Assembly: GCF_007655135.1 (NCBI RefSeq)
Contig: NC_045130.1
Span: 5,952,001 to 6,016,000, forward strand
DNA: 64,000 nucleotides
DNA from: Punica granatum
Lineage: Eukaryota > Streptophyta > Magnoliopsida > Myrtales > Lythraceae
Direction of reading: 5' to 3'
The position numbers were made by a program, and so were the translations under genes. The first letter of the stretch is position 1. Every line of letters begins with the position of its first letter. Under the pieces are notes generated by a model, which did not search any database, was not told the DNA's origin, and saw nothing but the letters and a program-made list of their open reading frames with translations. Below are positions 13,801 to 27,497 of this stretch, piece by piece.

Positions 13801-14562
13801 TGGTGAAGGAGAACTTGAGCCCCAAAAATGGTGTCAAAGTTGTAAATACTCCTCTAAGTCTAAATCCAGCAGCAACTGCTGCATCTGCTCCCCTCAGAAT
13901 TCCTGCGAATATCCAAAACTCAGCAGGTCCTGAGCGCAAGTCTCCAACAATATCTGCGAACTTAGAGAAAAGACCGTCGTCTCTGCAGGGCCAGAGCCGA
14001 AGTGACTTCTTCAACCTTCTAAAGAAGAAGTCCTCTTCCTCTGCAAGCAATTCTCCTGCTGGGAATGAGGCCATGTCTTCTGCACCAGACAAGGCCCTCG
14101 GCTCAGTTGCTGAAGATTCTGCAGCTGCTGCTACCGGTGTTGCTGATTCTTTGACTTCAGAGAGCAAGCTGGACCATTCCTCTGACTTGCCGACTGAGAA
14201 TGGTGGTAAGGTAATGGCCAATGGAGAAGGCAACGAAGGGATGCACTACCTCAATGGGAATGGAGAGGATCAGTCAGACATTGATGTTCCTTATCCTGAT
14301 GAGAAAGAAGCTGCATTTTTACGGTCGCTGGGGTGGGAGGAGAATGCTGGAGAAGATGGAGGCCTTACTGAGGATGAGATACGCACTTTCTATGAGGTAC
14401 GAACTACATCATCCGAAGCTTCGTTGTTTCTTAAGAACGCATCATGATAATAGGTTTTGAGAGGTACTTATATTTTTTGCTTGATATGGACCTGGGCAGT
14501 TCATGAAGATGAGGCCGAGGCCGGAACCGATCGGGTTGCAGCTGAAAGTGAATAACAAATAA
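10803..14562 (+). CDS. vasculin/GPBP1-like protein, paralogue B
   Basis: Exons 10803-10908, 11337-12109, 12195-12284, 13614-14396 and 14500-14562 give 604 residues. Every intron phase matches paralogue A, and so does the length of the 90-bp third coding exon. The conserved patches recur: SEPALIPEWLKS at the N-terminus, GRDFPSL in the middle, and FLRSLGW then GLTEDEIRTFYE at about 555-584. The last exon encodes a basic tail beginning FMKMRPRP and ending QLKVNNK, unlike gene A. Long Ser/Ala/Asn-rich linkers suggest disorder. The tandem arrangement and shared structure show a local gene duplication that is old, since introns are no longer alignable. A regulatory or nuclear role is inferred only from the vasculin-like motifs. 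Open frames on the opposite strand of exon 5 are composition shadows. Confidence 0.75.
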
Positions 14563-15100
14563 CGGGAGCTGTGTGGGTTCATCAACTGGGCTGAACTTGT
14601 CTTAGAAATTTTGATCTGCCGCCTACCTGCCTTTGACTTGGGGAGGAAAAGTAGTTTCTGGCTTTTGTTTTTTTTTTTGTTTTGTTCTCTCTTTTTTGGG
14701 GTCCATTTTGATGATCATCACCAGAGGAATTAAATAGAAAAAAAAAAAAAAAAAAAGAAAAAGGAAAATAGTTTCTATTTTTTTGTTAACCCCTTCTTCT
14801 TTTTCCCCACCTTCCCTTTTTGGCTGGGCCTCTTCCTGTGATCTTCTCTTCTGCAGCTTCTGTATACACCTCGGTGTCTTTTAACGTCGGGAATATATTA
14901 GCTCAGGAAAATGCGATCGTGTAATTGGGCACTTAAAAGTGCAACGGCAAGGGAAAATGAAGATTGCTCTTGGGTTTGACGTTCCGATTGCTGGATTGTT
15001 TTTGAGGTTAATTGGTGGGGTAAATTCGATTGTTAGGATCCTCTCTGGGGACGACTAAGAAGGAAAATAATGTCCAGAAACGCAAAAGGAAACGGGTAGT
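14563..15100. other. 3' UTR and flank of vasculin-like gene B
   Basis: T-rich and A-rich sequence with an A-run of about 18 bases at 14738-14756. No gene is supportable. Confidence 0.5.
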
Positions 15101-15109
15101 GATTATTGG

Positions 15110-15560
15110 GCTGTGTTCAGGCCTACAAGTATGGATGGGCCTTGCGGCCCAAATCAGTACAACTGGGCTTACCTGGCAGGTAGGGTCCGGGTCACCAAGA
15201 CCTGCTTTACAACATAAACAATGGCTAGGTAGGATGTTTGTTCGCCCTTCCCTGCACGGGTCATATCAAGAGCTTCAAAGGCATTACGGCAGTTCATGTG
15301 AGCTTCGTCCCGATATGGGTAATCCATTTCGTCTAATAAATGATCTCGACTTGTTCTTTCGCGGGGAAGAAGCAATGACACTATCCCTGATGAAAGGGGC
15401 GCCCATAATGCCATTTCCGCCAGCCAGCGGGTACACAATTGGTTTCTTAATAAGAGGCATTCGATTTGGGTCAGCCGGTCAGGCTATGCAAGCCGGGAGA
15501 AGGTCACAACGAGACGAGTCGTTTATCATGACGGTAGGTGTCAAGTCGAAGTGCAGTGAT
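15110..15560. other. possible organelle-derived (mitochondrial-like) insertion
   Basis: This stretch is much less AT-rich than its surroundings and lacks the homopolymers seen on both sides. It stays open over about 180 codons on the plus strand and about 90 on the minus strand, but neither product shows a domain I recognise. Base texture (for example CTTTCGCGGGGAAGAAGC) resembles plant mitochondrial DNA. I have no alignment to prove this, so it is offered as a hypothesis rather than as a gene. Confidence 0.3.
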
Positions 15561-15572
15561 GTATGCAGATGA

Positions 15573-18500
15573 TATATCCTAACAGACCAGCATATTTTAA
15601 CCTTGTTCTTGATGCAGTTAAAATTGCCTAAGACATTGCTCAAAACGGATTTTCTCCCTTTATATAATAGTGTACAAATAGTATAGATAGAAAGATAGGT
15701 AAATATAGATAGAGAGATGGAATTTTAACTTCGGATAATAAGAAAACCTATAGATAAATAGTTTATATATATATATATAGGGATGTGTATGGATAATGAA
15801 TATATTAGAAATCGATCGAAATCTACTCATTATGATAAATTCCACAGTCTGCAGTAGAAATGATCACACTTGTATCACAGCGCAACCTTAACTTAATCCT
15901 ATTTATAGTTATTATTGTGTGTGAAGAGGAGAAAAAAAAAATATAAATTCCAAACCAGAAAAGCATTTTCCTCCGAGTCGGCATCCTCCTACTTCCTCAC
16001 ATGCAGTAACAGACCAAGATTTGACTTAAGGGCCGAAATTCTTAAGGCGGTTAATTGTAAAATACTTTCTTCAAGTTAGGAGGTGGGTATTATAAATTTC
16101 ATCAAAATTCGAATAACTATATATATAATATTTGGTTTTGGAATATAAATTATATTTCACTCTACTTCACTTCATTCTCCCCTCTATATAACAATATAAT
16201 CATTAATTTTTATCTTTTTCTCTCATTTAATAATATATTCTTACATTTAGTTTTTTCTATCATCATTACAAATAATTTTTAAATAATAAATTCTCCATAA
16301 ATTTTTACATTTATATATATACATACTCTTTTTTTTATCTTGATCTCCTATTTAATAATAAATCCTCACATCTATTTTTTTTATACAATTATTACACCCA
16401 ATTTTTAATAATAAGTTCCCCTGTATACTATTACACATTTTATCCTTAGTGACTAGAGCGGAGTGAAATTGAATTCCGACTTCAGAGCCAAATGCACCTT
16501 CGAGAAAATTTTAGGGAGACAACTGTTCCCTCAGTCCCTCGCCTGCGTCCATCTCTGCTCACATGGGACAAATGCCAATGATTTTCTCAATAATGACAAT
16601 GATGGTACTGTGAGAGAGTCGGAAGATACGACTCGAAGGAAATAGAAATGTTCATTCCAAACAGATACGTGGAAATTGAGGTATTCGGTTCCAAATTTTG
16701 GTCCGATTCCAAAATCTAAGGACCCGTCCTATACGAGATAGGATTCGGATACCATGGAAAACACAAGATACCCAGATCGCACACATTATATATGTCTGTC
16801 GGCTCAACTGATCACGCCCAATTTGTAATTTCTGATCTTTCAGTTCCACCATGCCCAAGAACCGATTGGTCTATTTAGCCAAAAAAAAAAAAACGATTTG
16901 TCATCAGTTCCTTGAAAAGATAAATAAATACTAAAAATTAATTACAATGCATTGATTTCATTTCAACTGTACTGTATGCATTCGATGGGACACTAGTCAG
17001 AGTCAAGAAAAATATTACATTTTGGGTGGACATATTAATTCGTCTTGTCATCATCATGACTAATCAAGTAAACGAATTCCCGAGAGACTCGGGAAAATTG
17101 ATTTTCATCACATGTATGTCGTCATTTTTCATTTACCTTCTATATGTTATTTAATTTAATGTGTTTAATAATGATCACCTGGTATATCAAGTGCATGCAT
17201 ACTTGACTCTACGTTATCTTCTTCGCGAATCTCTCGTTGCAAACGTATATAATATCACTGTGCCGAAAATATGTTTATATATTATATACGCACTTATATA
17301 TATAGTGCACCACAAGCTCTGTTTCTAACTTTCTATGATCCAAGAAATCTGCTATCACTGATTTTTTTTTTCGACATGGATCCTGATATTCAGAGACCTA
17401 ATTGCACGTCAACTAATCTAGTCGAGTCAGCTCGATCCATTAAGGGACAAAGTTTTCTCGGCGTTGATTTTTTTTTTTCCATTCATAATACTCGAACGCG
17501 AAACCTTACTTAAGTGAAACACGCGTCGAATCGCTTGAATCAATCCGTATATTTATACATATATACGTATTCATAAAAGACCAATTGGAGATGCTTTGCG
17601 AATTATTTATATTTCATACTCTCGGGTTTCAAATGGGCCGCCGGTCAATGTCATACACGCCTGTATTTTTTTAATGGCCTATGACTTTGTGCTATATGAT
17701 AAGATTAATAATTCACTAAGGATGGTGATTAATATATTCATATAATAGAAACTTCGGAAGGGGTATTAATTGAAACCCCAGATAGAAATTTAATTAATTG
17801 AGAGAGAATAGCAATAGGGAGACTGAGGCACTTATGGGAGTTTGACGATTTCGACGGATCTGAGATTCAACCATTTACAACATGAAAGTCTTGTGCGTGA
17901 CGCGTAAATCTTATTTAGTTTGGTTGTCATGCTTATTATTCATAGATTCTCAAATGCTAGAGAAATCGTACCATGAAAGGGATAATTCGTGTCGTAAATG
18001 TCAATCTCATTGAGTATCGATCATCGGTGATCCAACTTTTTAAAATACAAACCATACATAAAAACATATAAATGACATGAATTAATTAAGATTCTGAGTT
18101 ATAAGGTCAAAACATAGATGCCTTTACTCGCTTAATTGTCTGTCTAATATATTAAACAATAATTAGTCGACACTTGCGAGTTACGTGGTAAATTTTTCTA
18201 TGACCAATATTAGATATTTAGCAAAGATATATAAAGAATATATATTTATATTAAGTACATATAATAATTATTATACACTACTGCAAATTGTGAAAAACAA
18301 TTTTACGATGGCAAATAAATGAGTAATTTAGTCATTAGAAAATGCGAATGATACGTAAAAAAGAGTCCTATAATATGATCCCAATAGAGATAGTCTGTAT
18401 GGATGACTCTTCCCATGGGCTTGTATTGAATTCATGTATGTGGTTAGAGTTGGTGAAGTCCGGACACTTGTCTTTATAGAAATAATATATAGTAATATGC

Positions 18501-19078
18501 TGTAATGAAAAATGGGAGATGTCGTTTCTGAGTTAGGATAAAATTATTTTGTAGTAAGTAAAAAGTTATGAAAAGAAATGAATTTTCGTTCGTATTTAAA
18601 GGGCATTCAAGACATCGAATTTGAAAAATGTCATATATTTTGAGGGGTTCACTCATATTATGGAGAAAATTTTTAATATTTTTTTTTAAAATTGATTATA
18701 TGTTGTCATATACAAATAATACAGAAATAAAAAGTCGGTAAAATTCATTGAATTAGAATTAATAAGTCAATTCAGTGTGGAAAGGGTTTCGCAATTTGCA
18801 TGCATGAGTGATGCCTTTTTCTTTCGGTCCTGGCCACCGCACACTTACTATTGGAAACCGTGTCAAGTCTTCTCGATATTCTACGTACATTAAACATAGA
18901 AAATATCCGGGATTCTACATATGTGGATTAGAGACGACATATTTATGAAGTATTAATACAAAAGTGGATAAATACACGAATCTCTAATTTAGAATTAAAT
19001 TCTTTACGCAGTCGAAAGGACGATCAATCACGAGCTGAGGATTAGCTAATAGAGCTCCCATAATATTGCTGCTCAGCT
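15573..19078. other. AT-rich intergenic region upstream of the WRKY gene
   Basis: No gene is supportable. A possible MITE spans about 16138-16480: an AT-rich core is flanked by imperfect inverted ends sharing TTTCACTC. Other parts are simple AT-rich sequence. Confidence 0.4.
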
Positions 19079-19322
19079 TTTATATATAATGACGATGATG
19101 ACGTCCTCGAGGCAAGTTACTCATGTGTGCCTTATCCAAAAAGCACCATAGACATATGCTCTCATATATATATATATATGAGATATATATCATATATGGG
19201 AGTTGACGATCAGTGCTGTCCGTCCAACTGATGGTGAAGAAGCGAGAGTAGACAACAGCGGGCGTAACGCCGTCGACTTCGAATCTGCTTTGAACTTGAA
19301 GAAGAAGAAGAAGAACGAGAAG

Positions 19323-20768
<1,446 letters not shown>

Positions 20769-21560
20769 CGGTGGTGCATGGAACATCATCTTATCGCCGC
20801 CATTATCGCCGAGTGATGAGGATCCGATGTAGTAGTTGGAAGCAGAAGCAGTAGCTAGCCGAAAGACAAACGAGAAGCATACAACGAGCCGTCAGGAAGT
20901 CTTCATCATCGGCCGATCGGTCATCGAAACTTAACAACCACATGGTTGCTTCAAATTCTATGTTCATTAGTGTTTGTATGCCAATTTACGCACTAATTTT
21001 TTCGGTGTAAACCATGATATTCGGATATCCAATTAGACCATAATTAATTCAGTCGAGCCAGATCGGTTTCCGTAGTAATTTGCTCTATTAGGATCAGTTT
21101 CCGAGAAATTGAACGTATATGTACTTGGACCGTGGCATTTTGATTGGGTCACACCGGCCTGGTGTTCAAGCCCATAACTGGTTTACATTTTTAAGGAGCG
21201 GGCCGAGTCTCGGTTGACCGTCATCTTTCGTGCCTTTCTTATGCTTGTCCACAATCTTATTTATTATTAATTTCCTACTCTCTCTCTTTTTTTTTCCCCC
21301 CTAATGCTAATTAGTCCATCCATAGCAATTTGAGCATTTTCTTGTGTGTGATATATATCCTATAATAACAATTCAATATAAGGCGTCAACTCATATAATC
21401 ACACAAATATCTCGACTGTTTTTCGTAAAATTCAACCCTTCGTAATATGATATATTTCTAAATTGTGTCCGTTATACTTTATTATGGTCCAAATCAATCG
21501 ATACCATATTAAGTAAAGTAATCCAAGCAAAATATCCAAAGAATGCCGTCATTACTTTTC
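20769..21560. other. 3' UTR and intergenic region after the WRKY gene
   Basis: No open frame or RNA gene is supportable. The sequence becomes increasingly AT-rich toward the inverted-repeat element that follows. Confidence 0.5.
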
Positions 21561-21564
21561 TTTT

Positions 21565-22105
21565 TGGGAAAAATGACACTTTTAATTTTTCAGCCTTTAA
21601 AATTTTTACCACCTTAATTCTAAACTTCTTCTTTTACTGTTTTAGTTCTTAATTTTTCATTTTTTTTTGCCACTTTAGTCCGGATTTCACGTTTCCTATT
21701 AAAAATAACATTTTTTTTGTCTAAAAAATGGTCAAATATTTAATTATAATTGTTTGAAATTAAAAGGAAAAGGAAGAAAAAGAAGAAATGGAAACGCCAT
21801 GGCAAAGGAGAGGGGAGGGGGTGGCTATGGTCTCACCAACGGCCTCCACCACTAATCGAAATCACCGGCGACCACTGTTGCTAGTGAGCCCCCCAACCCT
21901 CGCAAATCGTGATCGACCTTTGATGATTTCAACTTTGGAGGGCTGGGGAACTCGTCGCCATCAATCCTTCTCTTCATCGACCTCGCAAGAAGTAAAAAAA
22001 AAATGGTATTGGTTGGTGAGATTGTGGCCGTGGTGAACCCCCAAGTCGGGTCATAAAAAAGATTTAGAACTAAAGTGGCAAAAGTTACAAAAACTAAAAA
22101 TTAGA
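21565..22105. mobile_element. degenerate terminal-inverted-repeat element (Mutator-like candidate)
   Basis: The left part (about 21570-21690, with TTTTTACCACCTTAATTCTAAA and later TTTGCCACTTTAGTCC) reappears as an imperfect inverted copy at about 22060-22105 (reverse complement reads CTTTTGCCACTTTAGTTCTAAA). The ends are AT-rich, while the interior (about 21790-22030) is GC-rich and carries an open frame of about 80 codons with no recognisable domain. This is the layout of a non-autonomous Mutator-like element that may have captured host sequence. No clean target-site duplication is visible. Confidence 0.4.
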
Positions 22106-22462
22106 ATTGTTTATTTTATTTTATTTTATTATTATAAGAGAGATTATAATCTCATACAAGACTAAATGGAGGCACGGAATAATCGAATTGGAGACCTCAT
22201 GATTTTATTTCTTTTTATGTGTTAGGTAATTCTGAAAAGTAAAAATAAATAGAAAAAGGGAACCCTAAGAAAGAAAATGGGAAAAGTGTGTACTTTTTTA
22301 AAGTAGGACCGAAAGCAGAGGAGTAGAACCCGGTACAAGGGTTTTTGCTCGGCTTATCACGGCACCACCGAGTCACCGACTGAGCTGCACGGCAGCCTTC
22401 CTCTTCTGTCGTCGGTGAAGGAGAAGAAGACGACGGCGGAAGCACACTCTCTAGCCGACGGA

Positions 22463-25400
22463 ATGGCGAGCACGGAGGTGGAGAAGACGGAGGAGGAGCT
22501 CCGCAAAGAGATCGATGAGCTCCACCGCCAGCAGCGCGAGGTCTCCCTTACCTTCCCCTCCCCTCCCTTACTTCCTTCATTCTCCCCTTCTTCTCTGTCA
22601 ATCGCGTCTCGTAATCTCCTTCGTCCTCGTCATCCTCTTATGGTCGTTGATCGTGCAGATAACAGAGCGGCTTCGAGACCCTAGAGGACTCCGCCGGGGC
22701 ACCTTCTCCGGAGCCGGCCCTCGGAACGTCGCCGCCAACGGAGCTCGCCCCCGCGGGCTTATCCGCCCTGTTCGTTACTCTCACCTCCACGTTCAATTTA
22801 CTCTATTGTGTTAGGAAAGACGAGCTGAAGCTTTGACTGTTTTGCTGTGGCCGCATGTTGAATATTGGATTTGCAGGCAGATAGAGCTGATAGGGAAGAT
22901 CAGCCTCCATCTAAGAGGCGGCTCTTATCGGCAGTTGTTAAGGTACATCATTTATGTTGCCCTAGAATTTACCGGCTGAAAATCTTGCAAATGTACTAAA
23001 GAATGGCTATCGGCACGGTTTTATGCTAGATTCTTCGTAGCTCCATTGCTAAAAGCTGTAGCTTTTTCTTTTTATTATCAATTGAATAGTCTGGGGGGAG
23101 AGCATCTAATCTGCTCTTGTATTTGCCATGGAATTGAAGGTGGAGGATGGAGAGATCACTGAGGATGCAGAAACAGCAAAGGATGCAAAGAACGTTGCAT
23201 CTACAAAGGAGGGTGCTGTTGCTAGTGCAAATGATGGCAAAGTATCTGATTTGCACCGGGGTGGTGGATTTGGAAGAGATGGCAATAGGCGAGAGCCGAA
23301 GACGGTACTCTAATTCCTGCCATTTAAAAAAACATGAACTGAGTCGCTGCTTGTGTTGGTTCTCAAATTAATTTGTTTTCTTGATGTAACAGGTACTTGA
23401 AGCACTGCCCTCTGAACATGTTCCGAGGGTTTTACCGAAGAATGAGGACCCAAGCTTGGTTAATAGAAATAAAAGAATGTTGGGCCAGCTTCTTGGCACT
23501 TTAGAGGTATGGATACATGGTTGGTTTTTCTCTTCAACAGTCATTAGGTTATGTTGGTCTATGATGTATTAAAGTTTCTATTGCTCATGTCTTCTCACAC
23601 ACTTCTGGGATTGCTGATACGTGTAGTTCTTAAATCGTGTTAGGCAACATGATATTAGTTAAAGCATGTTATTCTTCTATTTATGCTGGGGAAATGAAAA
23701 ACTATCTTAGTCTGCTTGTATCTGTCTTGTATGCTAAGTAGCATTACGATCACAAAAATGCTCTTAGTTGACATCTGTACTTAAGACTTTTTTGGATAGC
23801 CATCAGCCTTTTACTAATTCTCTGAACTCTTCAGAAATTCCGGAAAGAGGACATGAAACTTTCAGGAACAGAAGCATATATGCGGCGAAATAATTCTTTA
23901 CAAAGGGTAAGTTCTTGTAACTCTTTATCGGTTGTCTTCTATCTATTAGTCTTCTGCTATTATTATCATGTGATGGCAATATTTTTCAACAGCATCAATG
24001 TTATAATAGATTTGGTCTGATGGTATGATCATCATTAGGAATGTTGCTTGTGTAGCTTATACATTTTTTTGGTTTGCTTTTGTTCTTGCTCCTACAGCCC
24101 GTTATTTTGGTATTATTGAGGAAACTGAATTCAATTATAGATCTGAAGCAGTCTCTGAACAGCCTCCAAAGAGTTTTCAGTTATTTATTGATACTTTTTG
24201 GGTACTTGACATCCTTCTATGTTCCACAGGCCGAACAAAAGGCGCGTGAAGAAAGTGAAAAGCTGAGGCAGCAAGAGCGTGAACAAATTGCAGAAAAGAG
24301 AAAGCAAGATCTGGTTCGTTTTCTAACAAGTTGTGCCTGTACATAGTACTGATTCCTGAGAATATTCAGATTTTTTTTCTGTGGCGTCCTTGATGAAGCT
24401 GTTGATCCTTGGGTTTTGACATTTTATTTTCCAATTTCTCTACTCCCATCAGACTCTCAGGGCACGAGTTGCTGCCAAGGCAGAGGAGAAGAAGTTGGAA
24501 TTGCTGTTTCTTCGGTGGAGCGAGCACCAGAGAAAACTTTGCAATTTTATAAGGTAGATTTTCCTATATTGTGATCTTCATGTGGCCAGCAAACAATTCT
24601 TGTCTTCATGTTCTTTAGAATATACCCTCCAAAATGCGCTGTTGCAGTATGTCCAACAACATTTCCCTTATTGTGCTGCAGGTTATTTTTACTTTTGGTC
24701 CAAAAGTCTCCATATTCACAGTTTTATAGAGACAAAGATAAGTTTCTATTTTACGGGCATGATATGATAAACCAGCTTGATGCTTTACTTTCTCACCGTT
24801 TTGAAGGTTTGTGAGGCGGATCACAATGCTTGTTATTTTTCTTATGATTTTAATCTGTTGAACAACTTTGTTATCTTCCAGGACCAAAACAAAGCCCCCA
24901 ATATATTATCTCCCAACTAAACCAGTGGAGGAAGATGCAGCTTCTGCTGAGCAGGCAAGGGAGCAGGTGGGCTTTTTTTCATTGAAATCATGTTCAACAT
25001 CATAGAAACAGGAGAAGAGGAAAAAAATAAAAATGATAATATAAAAAAGGGCCTATTGTTTGTGCCACATATTTTACTAAGAAATTTATTGGAGTTTTTG
25101 TAATTATTTGCTTGCATTACAGACTTTCCTAGAGTGGAAGGCTGCTAGGAGGCAGGAGTTGTCCGAGTACCAGAAACAGATAGGAGAGCAGTACATTGCT
25201 AACGTTGAGAAGCAGCTGGAGAGGTGGCAAAACGCGAGGAAAGCGCGAAAAGGGAACAACAATGAGGATATGTTGAACTTGCAAGAGACTATGGACAAGG
25301 AGCTGGACACCCACAGGCTTGAGCATGGTCCTAAGACAAGGAAGATCCCAGGTAGTGGCAGCAACGAGGATGATGAAGATGATGTTGAGGACATCAATGC

Positions 25401-25479
25401 TGGGGAGGATGACATGATGGATGATGTACTCGGTGTCGAGGACAACAGGAGAGCCGAAGATCTCGGTAAGACAGAATAA
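22463..25479 (+). CDS. pinin/SDK/memA-domain protein
   Basis: Ten exons: 22463-22540, 22659-22769, 22877-22942, 23140-23304, 23393-23506, 23835-23906, 24230-24313, 24453-24553, 24882-24966 and 25123-25479. They encode 410 residues. The N-terminus is a short coiled coil (KTEEELRKEIDELHRQQREI) followed by an RG-rich stretch. The pinin/SDK/memA domain spans about 162-280, with RNKRMLGQLLGTLEKF and later FIRTKTKPPIYYLPTK. A Lys/Arg/Gln-rich helix follows, and the C-terminus is very acidic (DDEDDVED). In animals pinin is a nuclear speckle and exon-junction-associated splicing protein, and a nuclear RNA-processing role here is by analogy. All introns keep the frame. The start at 22463 is the first ATG in the frame. 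Nothing looks broken. Confidence 0.85.
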
Positions 25480-26277
25480 GCAGGTAATAGAAGCTCAGAA
25501 CCTTGATGATACCCCGGTCCATTCGAGCCCGACAGCTATGTAGTCCTCTTATTTACTAGCCACATGGCTCGTAGATTACAGGTTTGCGTTTGTTTTTCTG
25601 AACATTAGCTTTATTTCCTAGGTTTTCTTTCTAGAGTAATTAGGCTATGTTTTACATGATAAAGAACACGCCGAGGCGGATGATGATCCTCCTCAGAGTC
25701 GGATGCTTGCCTTGTATTATTTGTGTTTTTGGCTTAGTAATGGAATGCGATTCACTTCGGAGTAGCTCCCTTAGTTCCCTGAAAGTTATTATTGATCGCT
25801 ATGGAAATTATCGTACTGCACAAGAATGGGAAGCTGCTCATTCGCACTTTGCATTATCAAATGGATCTTTTGCTTGGTCCAAATAAAGAGAACCTCTCTT
25901 GCAACGTTGACCTCTTTCCAAAAATTCAACTCTTACCACTGGTACAAAAAGTTTTCGCGACGGTCGGCGTGTCCTTTGTAACCGAAAAAAGAAATCATAA
26001 TGCCATTAATGGCGATCTCTAGATGTCTCTTAGGATGAAAATGAGAGAGAATAGACGTACAAAACGACTAGAACAGGCCCAGCCCATTTTAATTGGGCCT
26101 CATCCTGGCCCATTAGCAGAGGTGAAGTACTGGAGTTAAACATGAGGCTCAGCCCGGCAAACTCCTCCGTCCTCCCCCTCCCCCTCCATCGCAGTGCTGC
26201 ACGTACTGCATAGACCAAAAGCTCGGCCTGAACACGAGAGCTGCACGCCGGGGAGCATAGCTTAGCAGTTGGCAGGG
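25480..26277. other. 3' UTR of the pinin-like gene and promoter region of CSN8
   Basis: No further gene is seen. The last 150 bp before the CSN8 start are GC-richer and lack an obvious TATA box, as is common for housekeeping genes. Confidence 0.5.
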
Positions 26278-27460
26278 ATGGAGGAAGGTGGGATCGCCAT
26301 CGACTTCAGCGAACTGAGGGAGGCTCTGTCCTCCCAGTCTTACTCCAAAGTCGCCGACATCTGCGATTCTCTCATGCTCCGGGTACCCTTTCACTGTTCC
26401 GTGGACTCCTCATTCACTGTTGTCGGTTCATCCTTTCTCCTCAATCTGACTGCCGCCGGAATTTGCTGCAGGTGGCGGCGGAGGGCGTCCCTTACCAAGA
26501 CGAATGGCCTTATGCCCTTCATCTACTTGGCTACCTCTACGTTGATGACATGTGAGTATGGTTCTCTCCGCCCATTCGTAATTTTTATGATGCTTCTTTA
26601 CATTGAAAAGTTTCCGCTTTAGCTTAAGCTTAATATGAGGGATAGCTTGAGTGATTGAGTAAGGAGTACCATTTGGTGGCACCGTCCTGCTCTACGCGCT
26701 AGGGTTCCCTGATGGCCTAGGATGTAGAATGTGCCGTATGACGGTCTTTAACTTCGATTCTAGGGAAATAGTTGATGCAAATAACTCGGGAGAGCTTCGG
26801 ACGGTTATTTCGTGCGCTAATACCGAAAGCGATTGTGGAGGCTTTCTAGGATCAAATTGTTCTCTTGTGAACTTCTTGGTAACTATTCTCGGGGGCTTTT
26901 GTGTGGTGTTCTGCTTTAGGTCATTAGCTTCTGAACCTATTTGGTTTGGCGTGACAGAAACAGTGCACGATTTCTATGGAAATCCATTCCTGCTGCTATC
27001 AAAGAGAGCCAGCCAGAACTTGCTGCTGCTTGGAAAGTTGGTCAGAAGCTATGGACTCGTGACTATGCGGGTGTCCATGAGGCCGTGCGGGGCTTTGATT
27101 GGAGTCAGGAAACCCAGGGCCTCGTAAATTCTTTTTTGGGTTAGTTTCTCTTTCAGATCTCTTTTCCCACTCTCTCTGTTCACTTCTTAAGATTGTTAAA
27201 GCATACATATCAGCTTGACCTTGATTGTCCAAGTGCAACGTGGGAATAAAGAATTTTCATCTTTCCCAATACACCCATTTGGTGATGGCATATGATGTTG
27301 ACTTGTTGATCTCATCCGTATCCATTAGCTTAGTGAATCTTTAACTTAATCCATTGCTATCTTTCATTCTTCTTGCTCCTTTTTTCCTTCCTTAGAGCTC
27401 CTTGATATACTTAGTTCAGTCTTGACAATTTTTACTGCTATTGAACTGTATTTTGTTTCC

Positions 27461-27497
<37 letters not shown>

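Noticed and set aside
13688..14233. 181-codon minus-strand open frame over exon 5 of vasculin-like gene B
   Set aside because: Opposite to a conserved exon whose phase and motifs match the paralogue; no independent support.
15030..15572. 180-codon plus-strand open frame as a protein gene
   Set aside because: No domain, no promoter or intron signals, and the minus strand is partly open too; kept only as a possible organelle insertion.
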